A stretch of DNA of 64,000 nucleotides from Rhodococcus sp. HM1 (GTDB lineage: Bacteria; Actinomycetota; Actinomycetes; Mycobacteriales; Mycobacteriaceae): assembly GCF_023218075.1 (NCBI RefSeq), contig NZ_JALPTB010000027.1, positions 1 through 64,000 on the forward strand. Reading direction: 5' to 3'. This document shows positions 53,285 through 63,226 of this stretch, piece after piece. The position numbers and the translations under genes are program-made. The notes below the pieces were generated by a model, which saw only the letters and a program-made list of their open reading frames with translations, was not told where the DNA came from and did not search any database. Numbering within the stretch: the first letter of the stretch is position 1; each line of letters opens with the position of its first letter.

Positions 53285-54295
53285 ATGGGTAGACCGGCAG
53301 TACGTGCGACCGCGGTGGTGGTGGGACTTGCGGTCGCTCTGGTCGCCGGCTGTTCCTCCGATACCGATGCGGAGAAGGTGCCGACCCGCGAACCCGCGAC
53401 CCCGATGGCCGCCCCCGAGACCACGACGCCCCCGGCCGGGACGGTGCAGCAGGTCGGGACCGGCGTCGAGGCGCTCGCGCAGGCGCCCGGCACCGATGTG
53501 CTCGCCGCGCTCGTCGACGACGGCACCCGACTGCTGCTCACCGGCTCCGCCACCGACAGCGAGCCGCGCCCGGTGCAGCTGCCGCGGGACGCGGTGACGG
53601 TCCTTCCCGGACCGGACGGTCAGGTCCTGGCGCCCGCCGCCGGCGCGGTCCTGCGCGTCGACGTCGACTCCGGTGAGGTCGCCGAGGTCCCGGTGGACGG
53701 GGATGCCACCGCGGTCGCGGTGCTGCCGGACGGTCGCTGGGCGGTCGGGACCGCCACCGGCACCACCTACGTTCTCGATCCGGCCTCCGGGGCGGTCGAG
53801 TCCACTATCACCGGTCTGGTGTCGGTGGATGTGCTCGTCGCGGCCGGCGACGACGTGGCCGCGCTCGATCGGCGCCAGACCTCGATCACCGAACTGAACC
53901 TGAGCGACGAACGGCTGCGGATGGCGCTGCGGGCCGGGGAGGGTGCCGCCCAGATGATCTCCGATCCGTACGGCCGGGTCGTGGTCACCGACACGCAGGA
54001 CGACGAACTGCTGGTCTACACGCTCGATACGCTCGTGTTGCGGCAGCGCTACCCGAGCGGGCCGGGCCTGTACGGGGTCGCGTACGACGAAGCGCGGGAT
54101 CTGGTGTGGGTGACATTGACCGGAAGCAACGAGGTTGTGGGCTACGATCTGTCGACCGGGATCCCGAGAGAGAAGCAGCGCTTTGCGACGGTGCGGCAAC
54201 CCGACTCGGTGTCCGTCGATTCGGACGATGCGGTGTTGGTGATCGGCTCGGCGACCGGTGACGGCTTGCAGCGGATCCCGATCGGGGGTGAGTGA
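53285..54295 (+). CDS. Putative lipoprotein with beta-propeller-like repeats
   Basis: A 336-residue lipoprotein: RATAVVVGLAVALVAGCSS gives a lipobox at about C23, then a Thr/Pro linker. The rest is made of repeated blade-like strands (TAVAVLPDGRWAVGTATGTTYVLDPASGAVES, GVAYDEARDLVWVTLTGSNEVVGYDLSTG, DAVLVIGSATGDGLQRIPIGG), as in YncE/YVTN-type propellers. Function unknown. The stop overlaps the start of the next gene by one base, so they are co-translated. Confidence 0.78.
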   Translation: MGRPAVRATAVVVGLAVALVAGCSSDTDAEKVPTREPATPMAAPETTTPPAGTVQQVGTGVEALAQAPGTDVLAALVDDGTRLLLTGSATDSEPRPVQLPRDAVTVLPGPDGQVLAPAAGAVLRVDVDSGEVAEVPVDGDATAVAVLPDGRWAVGTATGTTYVLDPASGAVESTITGLVSVDVLVAAGDDVAALDRRQTSITELNLSDERLRMALRAGEGAAQMISDPYGRVVVTDTQDDELLVYTLDTLVLRQRYPSGPGLYGVAYDEARDLVWVTLTGSNEVVGYDLSTGIPREKQRFATVRQPDSVSVDSDDAVLVIGSATGDGLQRIPIGGE

Positions 54296-54540
54296 TGGCA
54301 GGAAGCCGGTTCACGCGACTGCCCGTCGACTGGGACACCAGCAACGACGCCTACGAATACGTGCCGCTGCGGTTGCCGCCGGACGTGTCACGGGTCAGTG
54401 CGTCGATGCGGTTGGCGATCTCCGCCGAGTTCCACGGCTGGGAGCTGAGCCGGGTGCGGCTGTACCCGGACGGGAGCCGCCGCGTGCTGCTGCGCCGCCG
54501 CAAGACCGATCACCACGTGCCCGAACCGACCGTTCGTTGA
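54295..54540 (+). CDS. DUF5703-family small protein
   Basis: An 81-residue protein: [59 protein letters not shown]. The sequence fits the short actinobacterial DUF5703 proteins (YEY..L.LP.....A...L...AE..GWEL.R..LY.DG.R.V.LRR). It sits between the lipoprotein and pyrD, a common arrangement in this group. GTG 54292 would be an alternative start. Confidence 0.8.
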   Translation: MAGSRFTRLPVDWDTSNDAYEYVPLRLPPDVSRVSASMRLAISAEFHGWELSRVRLYPDGSRRVLLRRRKTDHHVPEPTVR

Positions 54541-54583
54541 CACCGACCCCGGACCGCCTCGGCCGGGTTTGCAGGGAGTTTTC

Positions 54584-55648
<1,065 letters not shown>

Positions 55649-55757
55649 TCGCGCCGCGCGCATGCGGGTGGCGGCCTCGTCCGTGCGTGGCCGCCACGAC
55701 GCCGGGAGCTGAGCCGAAAGGGCGGGCGACGACGCCGGGAACGGGGACACTGGCCCC

Positions 55758-56720
55758 ATGCTGCACCTGCGCATCCTGTCGCCGAGCGAGCTGACCGAGG
55801 ACACCGTCCGCATCCTCCGCGACGAACCCGGAGTCAGCGGACTCGCGGTGATACACGGTGCCGCGCTGCGCCCGGTCGGCGACATCGTGCATGCGGACGT
55901 GGCGCGGGAGGTGACCAACGACCTGATCGAGCAGCTCCGGGCGATCGAGTTGCACCGCAGAGGCACGATCGAGATCGAACCGGTACATGCCTGGCTCTCG
56001 CGCAGCGGGTTCGACGCGGAGTTGCGCACCCCGGGGAGCAGCGCCGACGCCGTCGTGTGGGCGGAAGTCGCGCAGCGTTCCTACGAGGACGTCGAATTGA
56101 ACTGGACCTACCTCAGCTTCATGACGATGGCCACGTTGCTGGCCGGCATCGCGATCGTCACCGACTCGCAGGTCCTGGTCATCGGTGCGATGGTGCTCGG
56201 GCCCGAGTTCGGTGCGATTGCCGCGCTCGGCGTCGCCCTGGTCAAGCGGCGCTTCGTGCTGCTCGCGACGGCGGCCCGCACCCTGGTGGCCGGGTTCGTG
56301 GTGGCGATCGCGGTCACCGCGGTGGCCGCGCTCTCCGCTCGGCTGCTGGGCTGGATAACCCTCGACGACATCACCGGTCCGCGACCGGAGACCGATTTCA
56401 TCTACACACCCGACAAGTGGTCGTTCCTCGTGGCCGTGATCGCAGCGGCGGCAGGGGTACTGTCCCTGACGTCGTCCAAGCTGGGCGGATTGTCCGGGGT
56501 GTTCATCTCGGTGACGACGGTCCCCGCTGCGGGCAACGTCGGCGTCGGTCTCGCATTCGGCGCTGCCGAAGAAATCTGGGGCAGCACACTGCAACTCGCC
56601 CTCAACCTGTCCGGAATGGCGCTGGCGGGCTGGGCGACACTGGCCGTGCAACAGGTGGCGTGGTCCCGGGTGTCGGTGCGTCGCTTCCGCGCCCTCGATC
56701 GCCGCCGCCGGATGCTGTGA
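55758..56720 (+). CDS. DUF389 membrane protein
   Basis: A 320-residue protein. Residues 1-105 form a soluble alpha/beta domain (MLHLRILSPSELTEDTVRILRDEPGVSGLAVIHGAAL). The rest is the DUF389 membrane domain with about six helices and the signature VLVIGAMVLGPEFGAIAALGVALVKRR, then GLSGVFISVTTVPAAGNVGVGLAFG. The family is widespread and unassigned; a transport role is plausible only. Confidence 0.88.
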   Translation: MLHLRILSPSELTEDTVRILRDEPGVSGLAVIHGAALRPVGDIVHADVAREVTNDLIEQLRAIELHRRGTIEIEPVHAWLSRSGFDAELRTPGSSADAVVWAEVAQRSYEDVELNWTYLSFMTMATLLAGIAIVTDSQVLVIGAMVLGPEFGAIAALGVALVKRRFVLLATAARTLVAGFVVAIAVTAVAALSARLLGWITLDDITGPRPETDFIYTPDKWSFLVAVIAAAAGVLSLTSSKLGGLSGVFISVTTVPAAGNVGVGLAFGAAEEIWGSTLQLALNLSGMALAGWATLAVQQVAWSRVSVRRFRALDRRRRML

Positions 56721-56751
56721 CCGCACCGGGTGGTGGGTCGTCGAGCGAGTG

Positions 56752-57294
56752 TCACTTCACCTCGTAGGTGCCGGTCAGCAACGCGCGGGCGATGGCGTGC
56801 CCGAACACGTTGAAACCGAGGAACGCCGGGGTGGAGTCGGCGGTGAGCCCGTCGATCGTCTCGACGTCCAGCGCGTGGACGGCGACGATGTAGCGGTGGT
56901 AGCCGTGACCGGCCGGCGGGGCGGCACCGATGAAGCCGGGGGCGCCGCCGTCGTGGCGCAGGGTGACCGCCTCGGCGGGCAGGCCCTCACCGCCGGCACT
57001 GCCGGCGCCGGCGGGCAGCTCGGTGACGGTCGCGGGGATGTTCGCGACGGCCCAGTGCCAGAAGCCGGACGCGGTCGGGGCGTCGGGGTCGAACACGGTC
57101 ACCACGAAGCTCTTCGTCTCTGCGGGGAACCCGGACCACGACAGCTGCGGGGACACGTCGCCGCCGCCCGGGATCCCGAACGCGCCGCTGGCCTGCGCGA
57201 GTTTCCACTCCTCACCCTCGGCGAAGTCCTCGCTGGTCACCTGGAACGTGGGCAGCGTCGGGAGAAACTCGTACGGGTCGTAGTCGAACGCCAT
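56752..57294 (-). CDS. YbhB/YbcL (PEBP/RKIP-like) family protein
   Basis: A 180-residue phosphatidylethanolamine-binding-like protein: [59 protein letters not shown] (the conserved DPDAP..G..HW core of the ligand pocket), [23 protein letters not shown]. No signal peptide, so cytoplasmic. AAAGGA precedes the ATG. Ligand unknown. Confidence 0.92.
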   Translation of the reverse strand: MAFDYDPYEFLPTLPTFQVTSEDFAEGEEWKLAQASGAFGIPGGGDVSPQLSWSGFPAETKSFVVTVFDPDAPTASGFWHWAVANIPATVTELPAGAGSAGGEGLPAEAVTLRHDGGAPGFIGAAPPAGHGYHRYIVAVHALDVETIDGLTADSTPAFLGFNVFGHAIARALLTGTYEVK

Positions 57295-57325
57295 CGGGGG
57301 TCCTTTCCTCGTGGGGGACGGATCT

Positions 57326-58678
57326 TCAGGAATGCAACAGGAAGTGTTCCATGACACGGGTCCCGAATCGCAGAGCCTCGACCGGGACACGCTCGTCGAC
57401 TCCGTGGAACAGCGCCGCGAAGTCGAGTTCCGGCGGCAGCTGCAGCGGCGCGAACCCGAAGCACCGGATGCCGAGTTTCGCGAACGACTTGGCGTCGGTG
57501 CCCGCGGACAGCATGTACGGCACGGTCCGGCCCAGCGGATCGTGCGCGAGGATCGCCGCGTTCATCGCGTCGACGAGGTCGCCGTCGAAGCTGGTCTCGT
57601 AGGAGTCGAGGCTCGTGATCCATTCGCGGGTCACGTCCGGGCCGATCAGTTCGTCGACGGTGCGTTCGAACTCGGCGAGCCGGCCGGGCAGGATGCGGCA
57701 GTCGACGACGGCCTGCGCGGTCTGCGGGATGACGTTGGCCTTGTAGCCGGCCTGCAGCATCGTGGGGTTGGCGGTGTCGCGGAAGGTCGCACCGATGATG
57801 CGGGCGATGGACCCGAGCTTGGCGAGGGTGCCCTCGATGTCCGGGGAGGCCGGATCGAAATCGATACCGGTTTCCTCGGACGCCGCGGCGAGGAACTCGG
57901 CCACCGAATCGGAGATCACGAGCGGGAAGGTGTGGCTGCCGAGCCGCGCGACGGCCTGCGACAGGATCGTCACCGCGTTCTCCTCGTGCAGGAACGAGCC
58001 GTGCCCGGCCCGGCCCTTGGCGGTCAGCCGCATCCAGCCCAGGCCCTTCTCGGCGGTCTCGACGAGGTAGAAGCGGCGCTCTCCCCCGTCGCGGCGGGGC
58101 ACGGTCAGCGAGAAGCCGCCGACCTCTCCGACGGCCTCGGTGACGCCCTCGAACAGGTCGGGGCGATGCTTGACCAGCCATTGGCAGCCCCAGAGGCCGC
58201 CGGCTTCCTCGTCGGCGACGAACGCGAACACCAGGTCGCGGGGCGGGACGATGTTCTCGGCCTTGAAGCGGCGGGCCACGGCCAGCATCATGCCGACCAT
58301 GTCCTTCATGTCGACGGCGCCGCGACCCCACACGTAGCCGTCCTCGACCGCGCCGGAGAACGGGTGCACGCTCCAGTCGGCGGGTTCGGCGGGCACGACG
58401 TCGAGGTGACCGTGCAGCATGAGGGCGCCGCGGCTGCGGTCCGCACCGGGCAGCCGCGCGAACACGTTGCCGCGGCCCGGCTGACCGGACTCGACGTATT
58501 CGGTTTCGTATCCCACTTCCTCGAGCTGCGCCGCGACCCACTCGGCACAGGCACGTTCGCCGCGGGTGGTCGCCGGGTCGCCGGTGTTCGAGGTGTCGAA
58601 CCGGATGAGCTGGGAGACCAGGTCGACGACCTCGTTCTCGGCTCGGGACGGGGTGTGGGCGCTCACGTGTTCGGCCAT
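57326..58678 (-). CDS. M20-family metallopeptidase/deacylase
   Basis: A 450-residue zinc hydrolase. First metal ligands in [37 protein letters not shown] gives the bridging Asp; [12 protein letters not shown] gives the catalytic Glu pair; [16 protein letters not shown] and the last His region follow. A dimerisation domain lies between ([11 protein letters not shown]). It probably cleaves a peptide or N-acyl amino acid. Start 58678 (MAEHVSAH) is preferred over 58708. It is 31 bp from the YbhB-like gene on the same strand. Confidence 0.9.
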   Translation of the reverse strand: MAEHVSAHTPSRAENEVVDLVSQLIRFDTSNTGDPATTRGERACAEWVAAQLEEVGYETEYVESGQPGRGNVFARLPGADRSRGALMLHGHLDVVPAEPADWSVHPFSGAVEDGYVWGRGAVDMKDMVGMMLAVARRFKAENIVPPRDLVFAFVADEEAGGLWGCQWLVKHRPDLFEGVTEAVGEVGGFSLTVPRRDGGERRFYLVETAEKGLGWMRLTAKGRAGHGSFLHEENAVTILSQAVARLGSHTFPLVISDSVAEFLAAASEETGIDFDPASPDIEGTLAKLGSIARIIGATFRDTANPTMLQAGYKANVIPQTAQAVVDCRILPGRLAEFERTVDELIGPDVTREWITSLDSYETSFDGDLVDAMNAAILAHDPLGRTVPYMLSAGTDAKSFAKLGIRCFGFAPLQLPPELDFAALFHGVDERVPVEALRFGTRVMEHFLLHS

Positions 58679-58797
58679 GCCTGCATGTCTACCACCGTGG
58701 GTCCGCATCTGTGCAGGTGAAGGGGGCGATTTGGGCGCGTGGACGCGGTGGGTTACTCTTTCACAGCACCCACGGAGAGCGGGTGCGAGACAACTGA

Positions 58798-58883
58798 GTC
58801 CGAGTGGCGGAATGGCAGACGCGCTAGCTTGAGGTGCTAGTGTCCTATTAACGGACGTGGGGGTTCAAGTCCCCCCTCGGACA
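58798..58883 (+). tRNA. tRNA-Leu (anticodon GAG), copy 1
   Basis: An 86-base class II tRNA. Acceptor arms GTCCGAG / CTCGGAC pair exactly; the anticodon stem CTAGC-GCTAG holds loop TTGAGGT (anticodon GAG). A long variable arm TGTCC...GGACG is present, as is the T arm GGGGGTTCAAGTCCCCC. No CCA is encoded. A strong terminator follows. Confidence 0.96.
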
Positions 58884-58900
58884 CTCTGAGTTGAGACAGA

Positions 58901-58940
58901 CGACGAAGGCCCCGAACCGACAGGTTCGGGGCCTTCGTCG
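58901..58940 (+). terminator. Strong hairpin terminator after tRNA-Leu copy 1
   Basis: Exact 18-bp arms 58901-58918 and 58923-58940 (containing AAGGCCCCGAACC and its complement) around GACA, 17 bp past the tRNA. It ends in TTCGTCGTTCCC, a weak T-tract, but the stem is very stable. Confidence 0.85.
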
Positions 58941-58956
58941 TTCCCGGTCCTCCCCC

Positions 58957-59004
58957 GCCCGTGCGCGTTTCCGGTAGCGGGGGCTGCCGGAAACGCGCAC
59001 GAGC
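58957..59004. repeat. Dispersed hairpin repeat, copy B
   Basis: Arms 58957-58978 and 58983-59004 around GGGG, with the same GTGCG..TTTCCGGTAGC stem as the copy at 43769-43818. Relative to copy A the stem differs at two base pairs where both strands have changed and pairing is kept. It lies between the two tRNA-Leu genes. Confidence 0.75.
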
Positions 59005-59127
59005 ACGGGGGTCGCGGCGCGCCGTCGACGCACCCGCCAGGGGAATTGGGGAATTGGGCATCGATGCGCTACTGTTCTCGTCAGCGCCCGCGGGAGCGGG
59101 AGCTACCGGCATGTCCATGCACATCCG

Positions 59128-59213
59128 GTCCGAGTGGCGGAATGGCAGACGCGCTAGCTTGAGGTGCTAGTGTCCTATTAACGGACGTGGGGGTTCAAGT
59201 CCCCCCTCGGACA
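59128..59213 (+). tRNA. tRNA-Leu (anticodon GAG), copy 2
   Basis: Identical over all 86 bases to the copy at 58798, including the two bases after the discriminator. It has its own upstream sequence and its own terminator, so it is a separate transcription unit 244 bp downstream of the first. Confidence 0.96.
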
Positions 59214-59220
59214 CTCCAAC

Positions 59221-59252
59221 GAGGTCACGAACCCGACAGGGATCGTGACCTC
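59221..59252 (+). terminator. Terminator after tRNA-Leu copy 2
   Basis: Exact 10-bp arms GAGGTCACGA (59221-59230) and TCGTGACCTC (59243-59252), loop of 12, followed by GCTTTCGTTT. A good intrinsic terminator for the tRNA. Confidence 0.8.
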
Positions 59253-59377
59253 GCTTTCGTTTCCCGGACATCTGCTTGCCGGACTTCCCCGACTCCGGAT
59301 GCCGAAAATCCGTTGCCCCCTGTGTCGTAGCTGCGCTCTACTGTGGCGTTCGTTTCGAAGCACGAGGGGGAAAGAAG

Positions 59378-59560
59378 ATGGCTGCAACGATTCGGCGCGC
59401 CGACGGCACCGGCATCTACGGGCCGGCCAAGCTGTCGGACGAGCGCCTGCAGCACGAACTGGCGCTGCGTCGCCGCGCGCAGCGCATTCCGTCGCGTCGC
59501 CGCCACGACGGGAAGGGCGGTCGACGGCAGCAGCGCCGCGCCGCCGTTCAATCCTGGTGA
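59378..59560 (+). CDS. Small basic protein of unknown function
   Basis: A 60-residue, Arg-rich protein (ADGTGIYGPAKLSDERLQHELALRRRAQRIPSRRRHDGKGGRRQQRR) behind GAGGGGGAAAG. No known domain. Its last 13 bases overlap the converging yidC gene. The ribosome site and amphipathic middle helix support it, but composition alone (Arg/Gly) is weak evidence. Confidence 0.5.
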   Translation: MAATIRRADGTGIYGPAKLSDERLQHELALRRRAQRIPSRRRHDGKGGRRQQRRAAVQSW

Positions 59561-60561
59561 CGCAGTTCCGCTTTCTCCGCCGGCGGTGAGCTCGAGGAGC
59601 GACGATCGAGATCTGTCCGGCTCAGCGGCGGGTCGATCACCTCCGGGACCTGCCCCACCTCCGGACGCGCATCGCGTGCAGTGGCATCCACCCGCCGCTG
59701 CTCGTCGCGGCGCCGCTGTGCGGCGGCGTCCTCCCGCTCGAGGTGGGCGTAGACGATGCGCTGCTGGACGTAGGTCCAGATGTTGTTGCTCACCCAGTAC
59801 AGCAGGATCGCGATCATCAGGACCGGGCCGCCGACGAGGGCCCCGAGCGGGAACACCCACAGCGTGATCTTGTTGATCACGGCGGTTTGCGCGCTGGCCG
59901 CGACCACCGGGTCCTGGCGTGCCACCGATGCCCGCGCGTTGAAATGCGTCGCGAGGCTCGCGATCACCATCAGCGGAAGTGCGACGGTCGCGATCGCGCC
60001 GGCCGTCGGAATGCCGCCGAAGTGGACGAACGACGCGAGCGTGCTCTCCGGCGTGGTGATCGCGGCGGAGATCGGCGCACCGAAGAGGCGGGCGCCGAGG
60101 AAGGACTGCACGTCGGTGGCGCTGAACACGTAGTTGGCGGTGTGGGCGTTCTCCTCGGGGGTCATGCCGAGCTTGCCGATCCCGGTGCCGGTGCGGTTGA
60201 ACGAAGCCAGCACGTGGCACATACCCAGGAACACCGGACCCTGGAGCAGCGCGGGCAAGCAGCCCATCAAGGGGTTGAAGCCGTGTTCCTTTCGGAGCTT
60301 CTGCATTTCCGACACCAGGCGGGGGCGATCGTCGGAGTACGCGTGCTGCAGGGCCTTGATCTGGGGCCGGAGTTTCTGCATCTGCCGGGCGGTCCGGATC
60401 TGCCCGATTCCAGGTTTCAGCAGGACCAGGCGCAGAGTGAACACCAGGAAAATCACGGCGAGCGCCCACGCGACGCCGTTGTCGGGGCCGAGCACCGCGC
60501 CGAACGCATTGTGCCAGAACCACAGGATCGCGGACACGGGATAGTAGACGAAATCGAGCAT
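59548..60561 (-). CDS. yidC: YidC/Oxa1-family membrane protein insertase (second copy)
   Basis: A 337-residue insertase with about five membrane helices. It has the N-terminal helix VYYPVSAILWFWHNAFG, the cytoplasmic coiled hairpin IGQIRTARQMQKLRPQIKALQHAYSDDRPRLVSEMQKLRKEHGFNPLMGCLPALLQGPVFLGM, and a late ILLYWVSNNIWTYVQQRIV. The tail is charged. It is not beside rnpA/rpmH, so it is likely the accessory YidC paralogue. It pairs with a DUF6412-like gene, as in Streptomyces. GGAAGGTG precedes the ATG. Confidence 0.92.
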   Translation of the reverse strand: MLDFVYYPVSAILWFWHNAFGAVLGPDNGVAWALAVIFLVFTLRLVLLKPGIGQIRTARQMQKLRPQIKALQHAYSDDRPRLVSEMQKLRKEHGFNPLMGCLPALLQGPVFLGMCHVLASFNRTGTGIGKLGMTPEENAHTANYVFSATDVQSFLGARLFGAPISAAITTPESTLASFVHFGGIPTAGAIATVALPLMVIASLATHFNARASVARQDPVVAASAQTAVINKITLWVFPLGALVGGPVLMIAILLYWVSNNIWTYVQQRIVYAHLEREDAAAQRRRDEQRRVDATARDARPEVGQVPEVIDPPLSRTDLDRRSSSSPPAEKAELRHQD

Positions 60562-60676
60562 CGAACACCTTCCGGCACGATGCGGCGACAGCCGGCATCG
60601 TGCGGGTGAATGGGGGGCACCGGACCCGGAGTCGACGGTGCGGCGGACAACTGCGGGCCGCGCGCTCGTGAGAGCG

Positions 60677-60997
60677 TTATGCGGCGAGCAGTACCCGCCC
60701 GGGTGCTCGGGGGCGACGTGGCCTGCCGGGAGTGTTCGGGGCGCTCTGGCGACGGAACGCACCGCGCAGGCGACGCTCCTCGCCAGGAGGCCCGGAAGAC
60801 GAGATCGGCGGCGGGCACAACGCGGGGAGCACGCTGCACGTGGCGATCGCGACGATCGCCACGATGGCGACCGCGCCCACGGCAAGCGCAGTCGGGGCAT
60901 CGATCGCGACGGTGATCGTGACCAGGATCGTGAGCACGGACAGCCACGCGAGCCGAACGACGGCCAGCTGCGCGAGTTCCTCCCCGAAACGTGTCAC
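60677..60997 (-). CDS. DUF6412-like small membrane protein
   Basis: A 106-residue protein starting at GTG 60997. It has one or two hydrophobic segments (WLSVLTILVTITVAIDAPTALAVGAVAIVAIVAIATCSVL) and a Pro/Arg-rich tail ending RPRRPRAPGRVLLAA, which is how the DUF6412 partners of accessory YidC end in other actinobacteria. It is upstream of yidC on the same strand with a 115-bp gap. Identification rests on the tail and context. Confidence 0.6.
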   Translation of the reverse strand: MTRFGEELAQLAVVRLAWLSVLTILVTITVAIDAPTALAVGAVAIVAIVAIATCSVLPALCPPPISSSGPPGEERRLRGAFRRQSAPNTPGRPRRPRAPGRVLLAA

Positions 60998-61255
60998 GAC
61001 GGCCAGCGTACCGGGCTCGGTCGCGGAACCGGTCGGTGTGCGCGGTGAAGTGGGCGTGCAGCCGCGCGGCTGCCGGCGACAACTCGCGGGCCGGTCGTCA
61101 ACCCGCATGATGCGACCGTCGACGCTCGTCACGGGCACGGCGACTTCGCCTGCGGTCGGGGTTCCGCGCGCGGTGGGCACCGACCCTCGCTCGGTTCCGT
61201 GTGGATTCGCGCGGCGTGGACGAATCGACACGGAACCCGCTCGACGGGAGCTGAA

Positions 61256-61477
61256 TCAGGCGCGGCGTCCCTTGCGGAAGTACCAGATCGGGCCCACGAA
61301 GTTGATCAGGGTGATCAGCGCCCATTTGCCCTTGCTGCCGTTGACCTTCTCGGCGGGCCGGGTGGCCAGGTCCGCCCAGGCCGTCGCCGCCAGCGACAGC
61401 TGCACGCTCGCGAGCGTGAGGACCGCGGCCTTCTGCCACGGCGCGAGGTCGGCGAACTTCTTCTTGGCAGCGCTCAT
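61256..61477 (-). CDS. PLD-nuclease N-terminal domain (PLDc_N) small membrane protein
   Basis: A 73-residue protein: KKFADLAPWQKAAVLTLASVQLSLAATAWADLATRPAEKVNGSKGKWALITLINFVGPIWYFRKGRRA. The two hydrophobic segments with WA...NFVGPIWYF..GR are the pattern of the PLDc_N domain, found alone in many actinobacteria. Function unknown; probably a two-helix membrane protein. Confidence 0.85.
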   Translation of the reverse strand: MSAAKKKFADLAPWQKAAVLTLASVQLSLAATAWADLATRPAEKVNGSKGKWALITLINFVGPIWYFRKGRRA

Positions 61478-61563
61478 GGGTGGTGTCTCCTCGGGTGTGT
61501 GGACGGACGCACCGGCTGCGCCCGATACCATTCATTGCTACCGCACGACATCGGAAAAGGTTC

Positions 61564-63051
61564 ATGAACACCCACTGCGACACTCCGGCCGCGGATGCCG
61601 GCGCCGTCCCGCCGCGCGCGATCGACCCGGCCGACCTCGAAACCTGCCTGAAGGTTCTCGACCTTGCGGCCGGTCTGGACGCCGACCATCCCGACGCGAT
61701 CGCGGTGCAGCGGGCCGTCGGCCACATGTTCAAGAAGTTCAAGCGGCTGCGCCGCAACGAGGCCCGCAGCCGCAAGGTCCAGGCCGACCGTGAGGTGCTG
61801 TCCGCGACCGCGACCGGGTCGCCGACCCGCATCGACGACGAAACCGCCGGGCTGACGCTGACGTCGACGACGCGCGGCGCGTCCGCGGGCACCCTGCTGC
61901 GACCCCGGCACTGCTATGTGTGCAAGGACAAGTACACCCGGGTCGACGCGTTCTACCACCAGCTGTGCCCGACCTGCGCGGCCGAGAACCACGCGAAACG
62001 GGACGCCCGTACCGATCTGACGGGTAGGCGGGCCCTGCTCACCGGTGGCCGCGCGAAGATCGGCATGTACATCGCGTTGCGGCTGCTGCGTGACGGCGCC
62101 CACACGACCGTCACCACCCGGTTCCCGAACGACGCGATCCGCCGGTTCTCGGCGATGGAGGACAGCGCCGACTGGATTCACCGGCTGCGCATCGTCGGGA
62201 TCGACCTGCGCGATCCCGCCCAGGTGGTCGCCCTCGCCGACGATGTCGCGGCGCAGGGACCGCTGGACATCCTGATCAACAACGCCGCGCAGACGGTGCG
62301 CCGCTCCCCCGGCGCCTATTCGGCGCTGGCCGAGGCCGAATCGGGACCGCTGCCATCGGGTCAGCTCCCGGAGATGATCACCTTCGGCAAGCCGTCGGAC
62401 GCCCACCCGGCGGCGCTGGCCGGGTCGCTGCCGAGCGACCTCGCCGCGCACGCGCTGACCCCGGAGTCGGTGACGGCGCTGGCGATGGTTGCCGGCTCCG
62501 CGACCCCGGAACGGATCGCCGCGGGGGTCGCGGTCGACGCGGGCGGGTTGCTGCCGGACCTCGTGCACACCAACAGCTGGGTGCAGACCGTCGGCGAGAT
62601 CGAACCCCTCGAACTGCTCGAGGTGCAGCTGTGCAACTCGGTGGCGCCGTTCATCCTGGTCAACCGGCTGCGTCCGGCGATGGCCGCGGCCGCTGCGCGG
62701 CGCAAGTACGTGGTGAACGTCTCGGCGATGGAGGGGCAGTTCGCCGGCCGCCGCTACAAGGGGGCAGGGCACCCGCACACCAACATGGCCAAGGCCGCGC
62801 TGAACATGCTCACCCGCACCAGCGCGGAGGAGATGCTCACCGACGGCATTCTCATGACCGCGGTGGACACCGGATGGATCACCGACGAGCGGCCGCATCA
62901 CACCAAGATGCGTCTGGCCGAGGAGGGCTTCCACGCGCCCCTCGACCTCGTCGACGGCGCCGCGCGGGTGTACGACCCGATCGTGCAGGGCGAGGCCGGG
63001 GTGGATCTGTACGGCTGCTTCCTCAAGGACTACAAGCCCGCGCCGTGGTGA
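61564..63051 (+). CDS. Zinc-ribbon SDR-like protein with altered catalytic Tyr
   Basis: A 495-residue protein. Residues 1-100 are helical and polar. A zinc ribbon has C117/C120 and C135/C138 (CYVC, CPTC). The SDR fold then begins with TGGRAKIG (160-167) and has INNAAQTVRRSP. At the expected Y-x-x-x-K site it reads T406-N-M-A-K410 (HPHTNMAKAALNM), so the usual Tyr is missing. An insertion between the two halves holds NSWVQTVGEIEP. Probably NAD(P)-binding without standard SDR chemistry, or with another general base. The stop lies in a 23-bp tandem repeat. Confidence 0.82.
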   Translation: MNTHCDTPAADAGAVPPRAIDPADLETCLKVLDLAAGLDADHPDAIAVQRAVGHMFKKFKRLRRNEARSRKVQADREVLSATATGSPTRIDDETAGLTLTSTTRGASAGTLLRPRHCYVCKDKYTRVDAFYHQLCPTCAAENHAKRDARTDLTGRRALLTGGRAKIGMYIALRLLRDGAHTTVTTRFPNDAIRRFSAMEDSADWIHRLRIVGIDLRDPAQVVALADDVAAQGPLDILINNAAQTVRRSPGAYSALAEAESGPLPSGQLPEMITFGKPSDAHPAALAGSLPSDLAAHALTPESVTALAMVAGSATPERIAAGVAVDAGGLLPDLVHTNSWVQTVGEIEPLELLEVQLCNSVAPFILVNRLRPAMAAAAARRKYVVNVSAMEGQFAGRRYKGAGHPHTNMAKAALNMLTRTSAEEMLTDGILMTAVDTGWITDERPHHTKMRLAEEGFHAPLDLVDGAARVYDPIVQGEAGVDLYGCFLKDYKPAPW

Positions 63052-63100
63052 GGCCGACAGAGTCGCCGTGGTGAGCCCGACAGAGTCGGCGTGGTGAGCC
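63043..63100. repeat. 23-bp tandem repeat across a stop codon
   Basis: Units 63043-63065 and 63066-63088 differ by one base; a partial third unit (12 bp) follows. The first unit contains the stop codon of the SDR-like gene (GTGGTGAG). No hairpin; looks like simple duplication of the gene end. Confidence 0.75.
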
Positions 63101-63226
63101 GCGACTGAGACGTACCCGACAGAAAAGGGCAGGTGGAGACGGGTTCCACACGCGCTCGGCCGTGCTCGTCCGGGTCGGTGCCGGGATACTGGAGGCAGTT
63201 CCGTCGAGCCGCCCAGGAGCAGCATC

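Noticed and set aside
58798-59213. The two identical 86-bp segments as attL/attR of an element
   Set aside because: Both are complete tRNA genes and only 244 bp separate them, with no integrase between; duplication of the tRNA is simpler.
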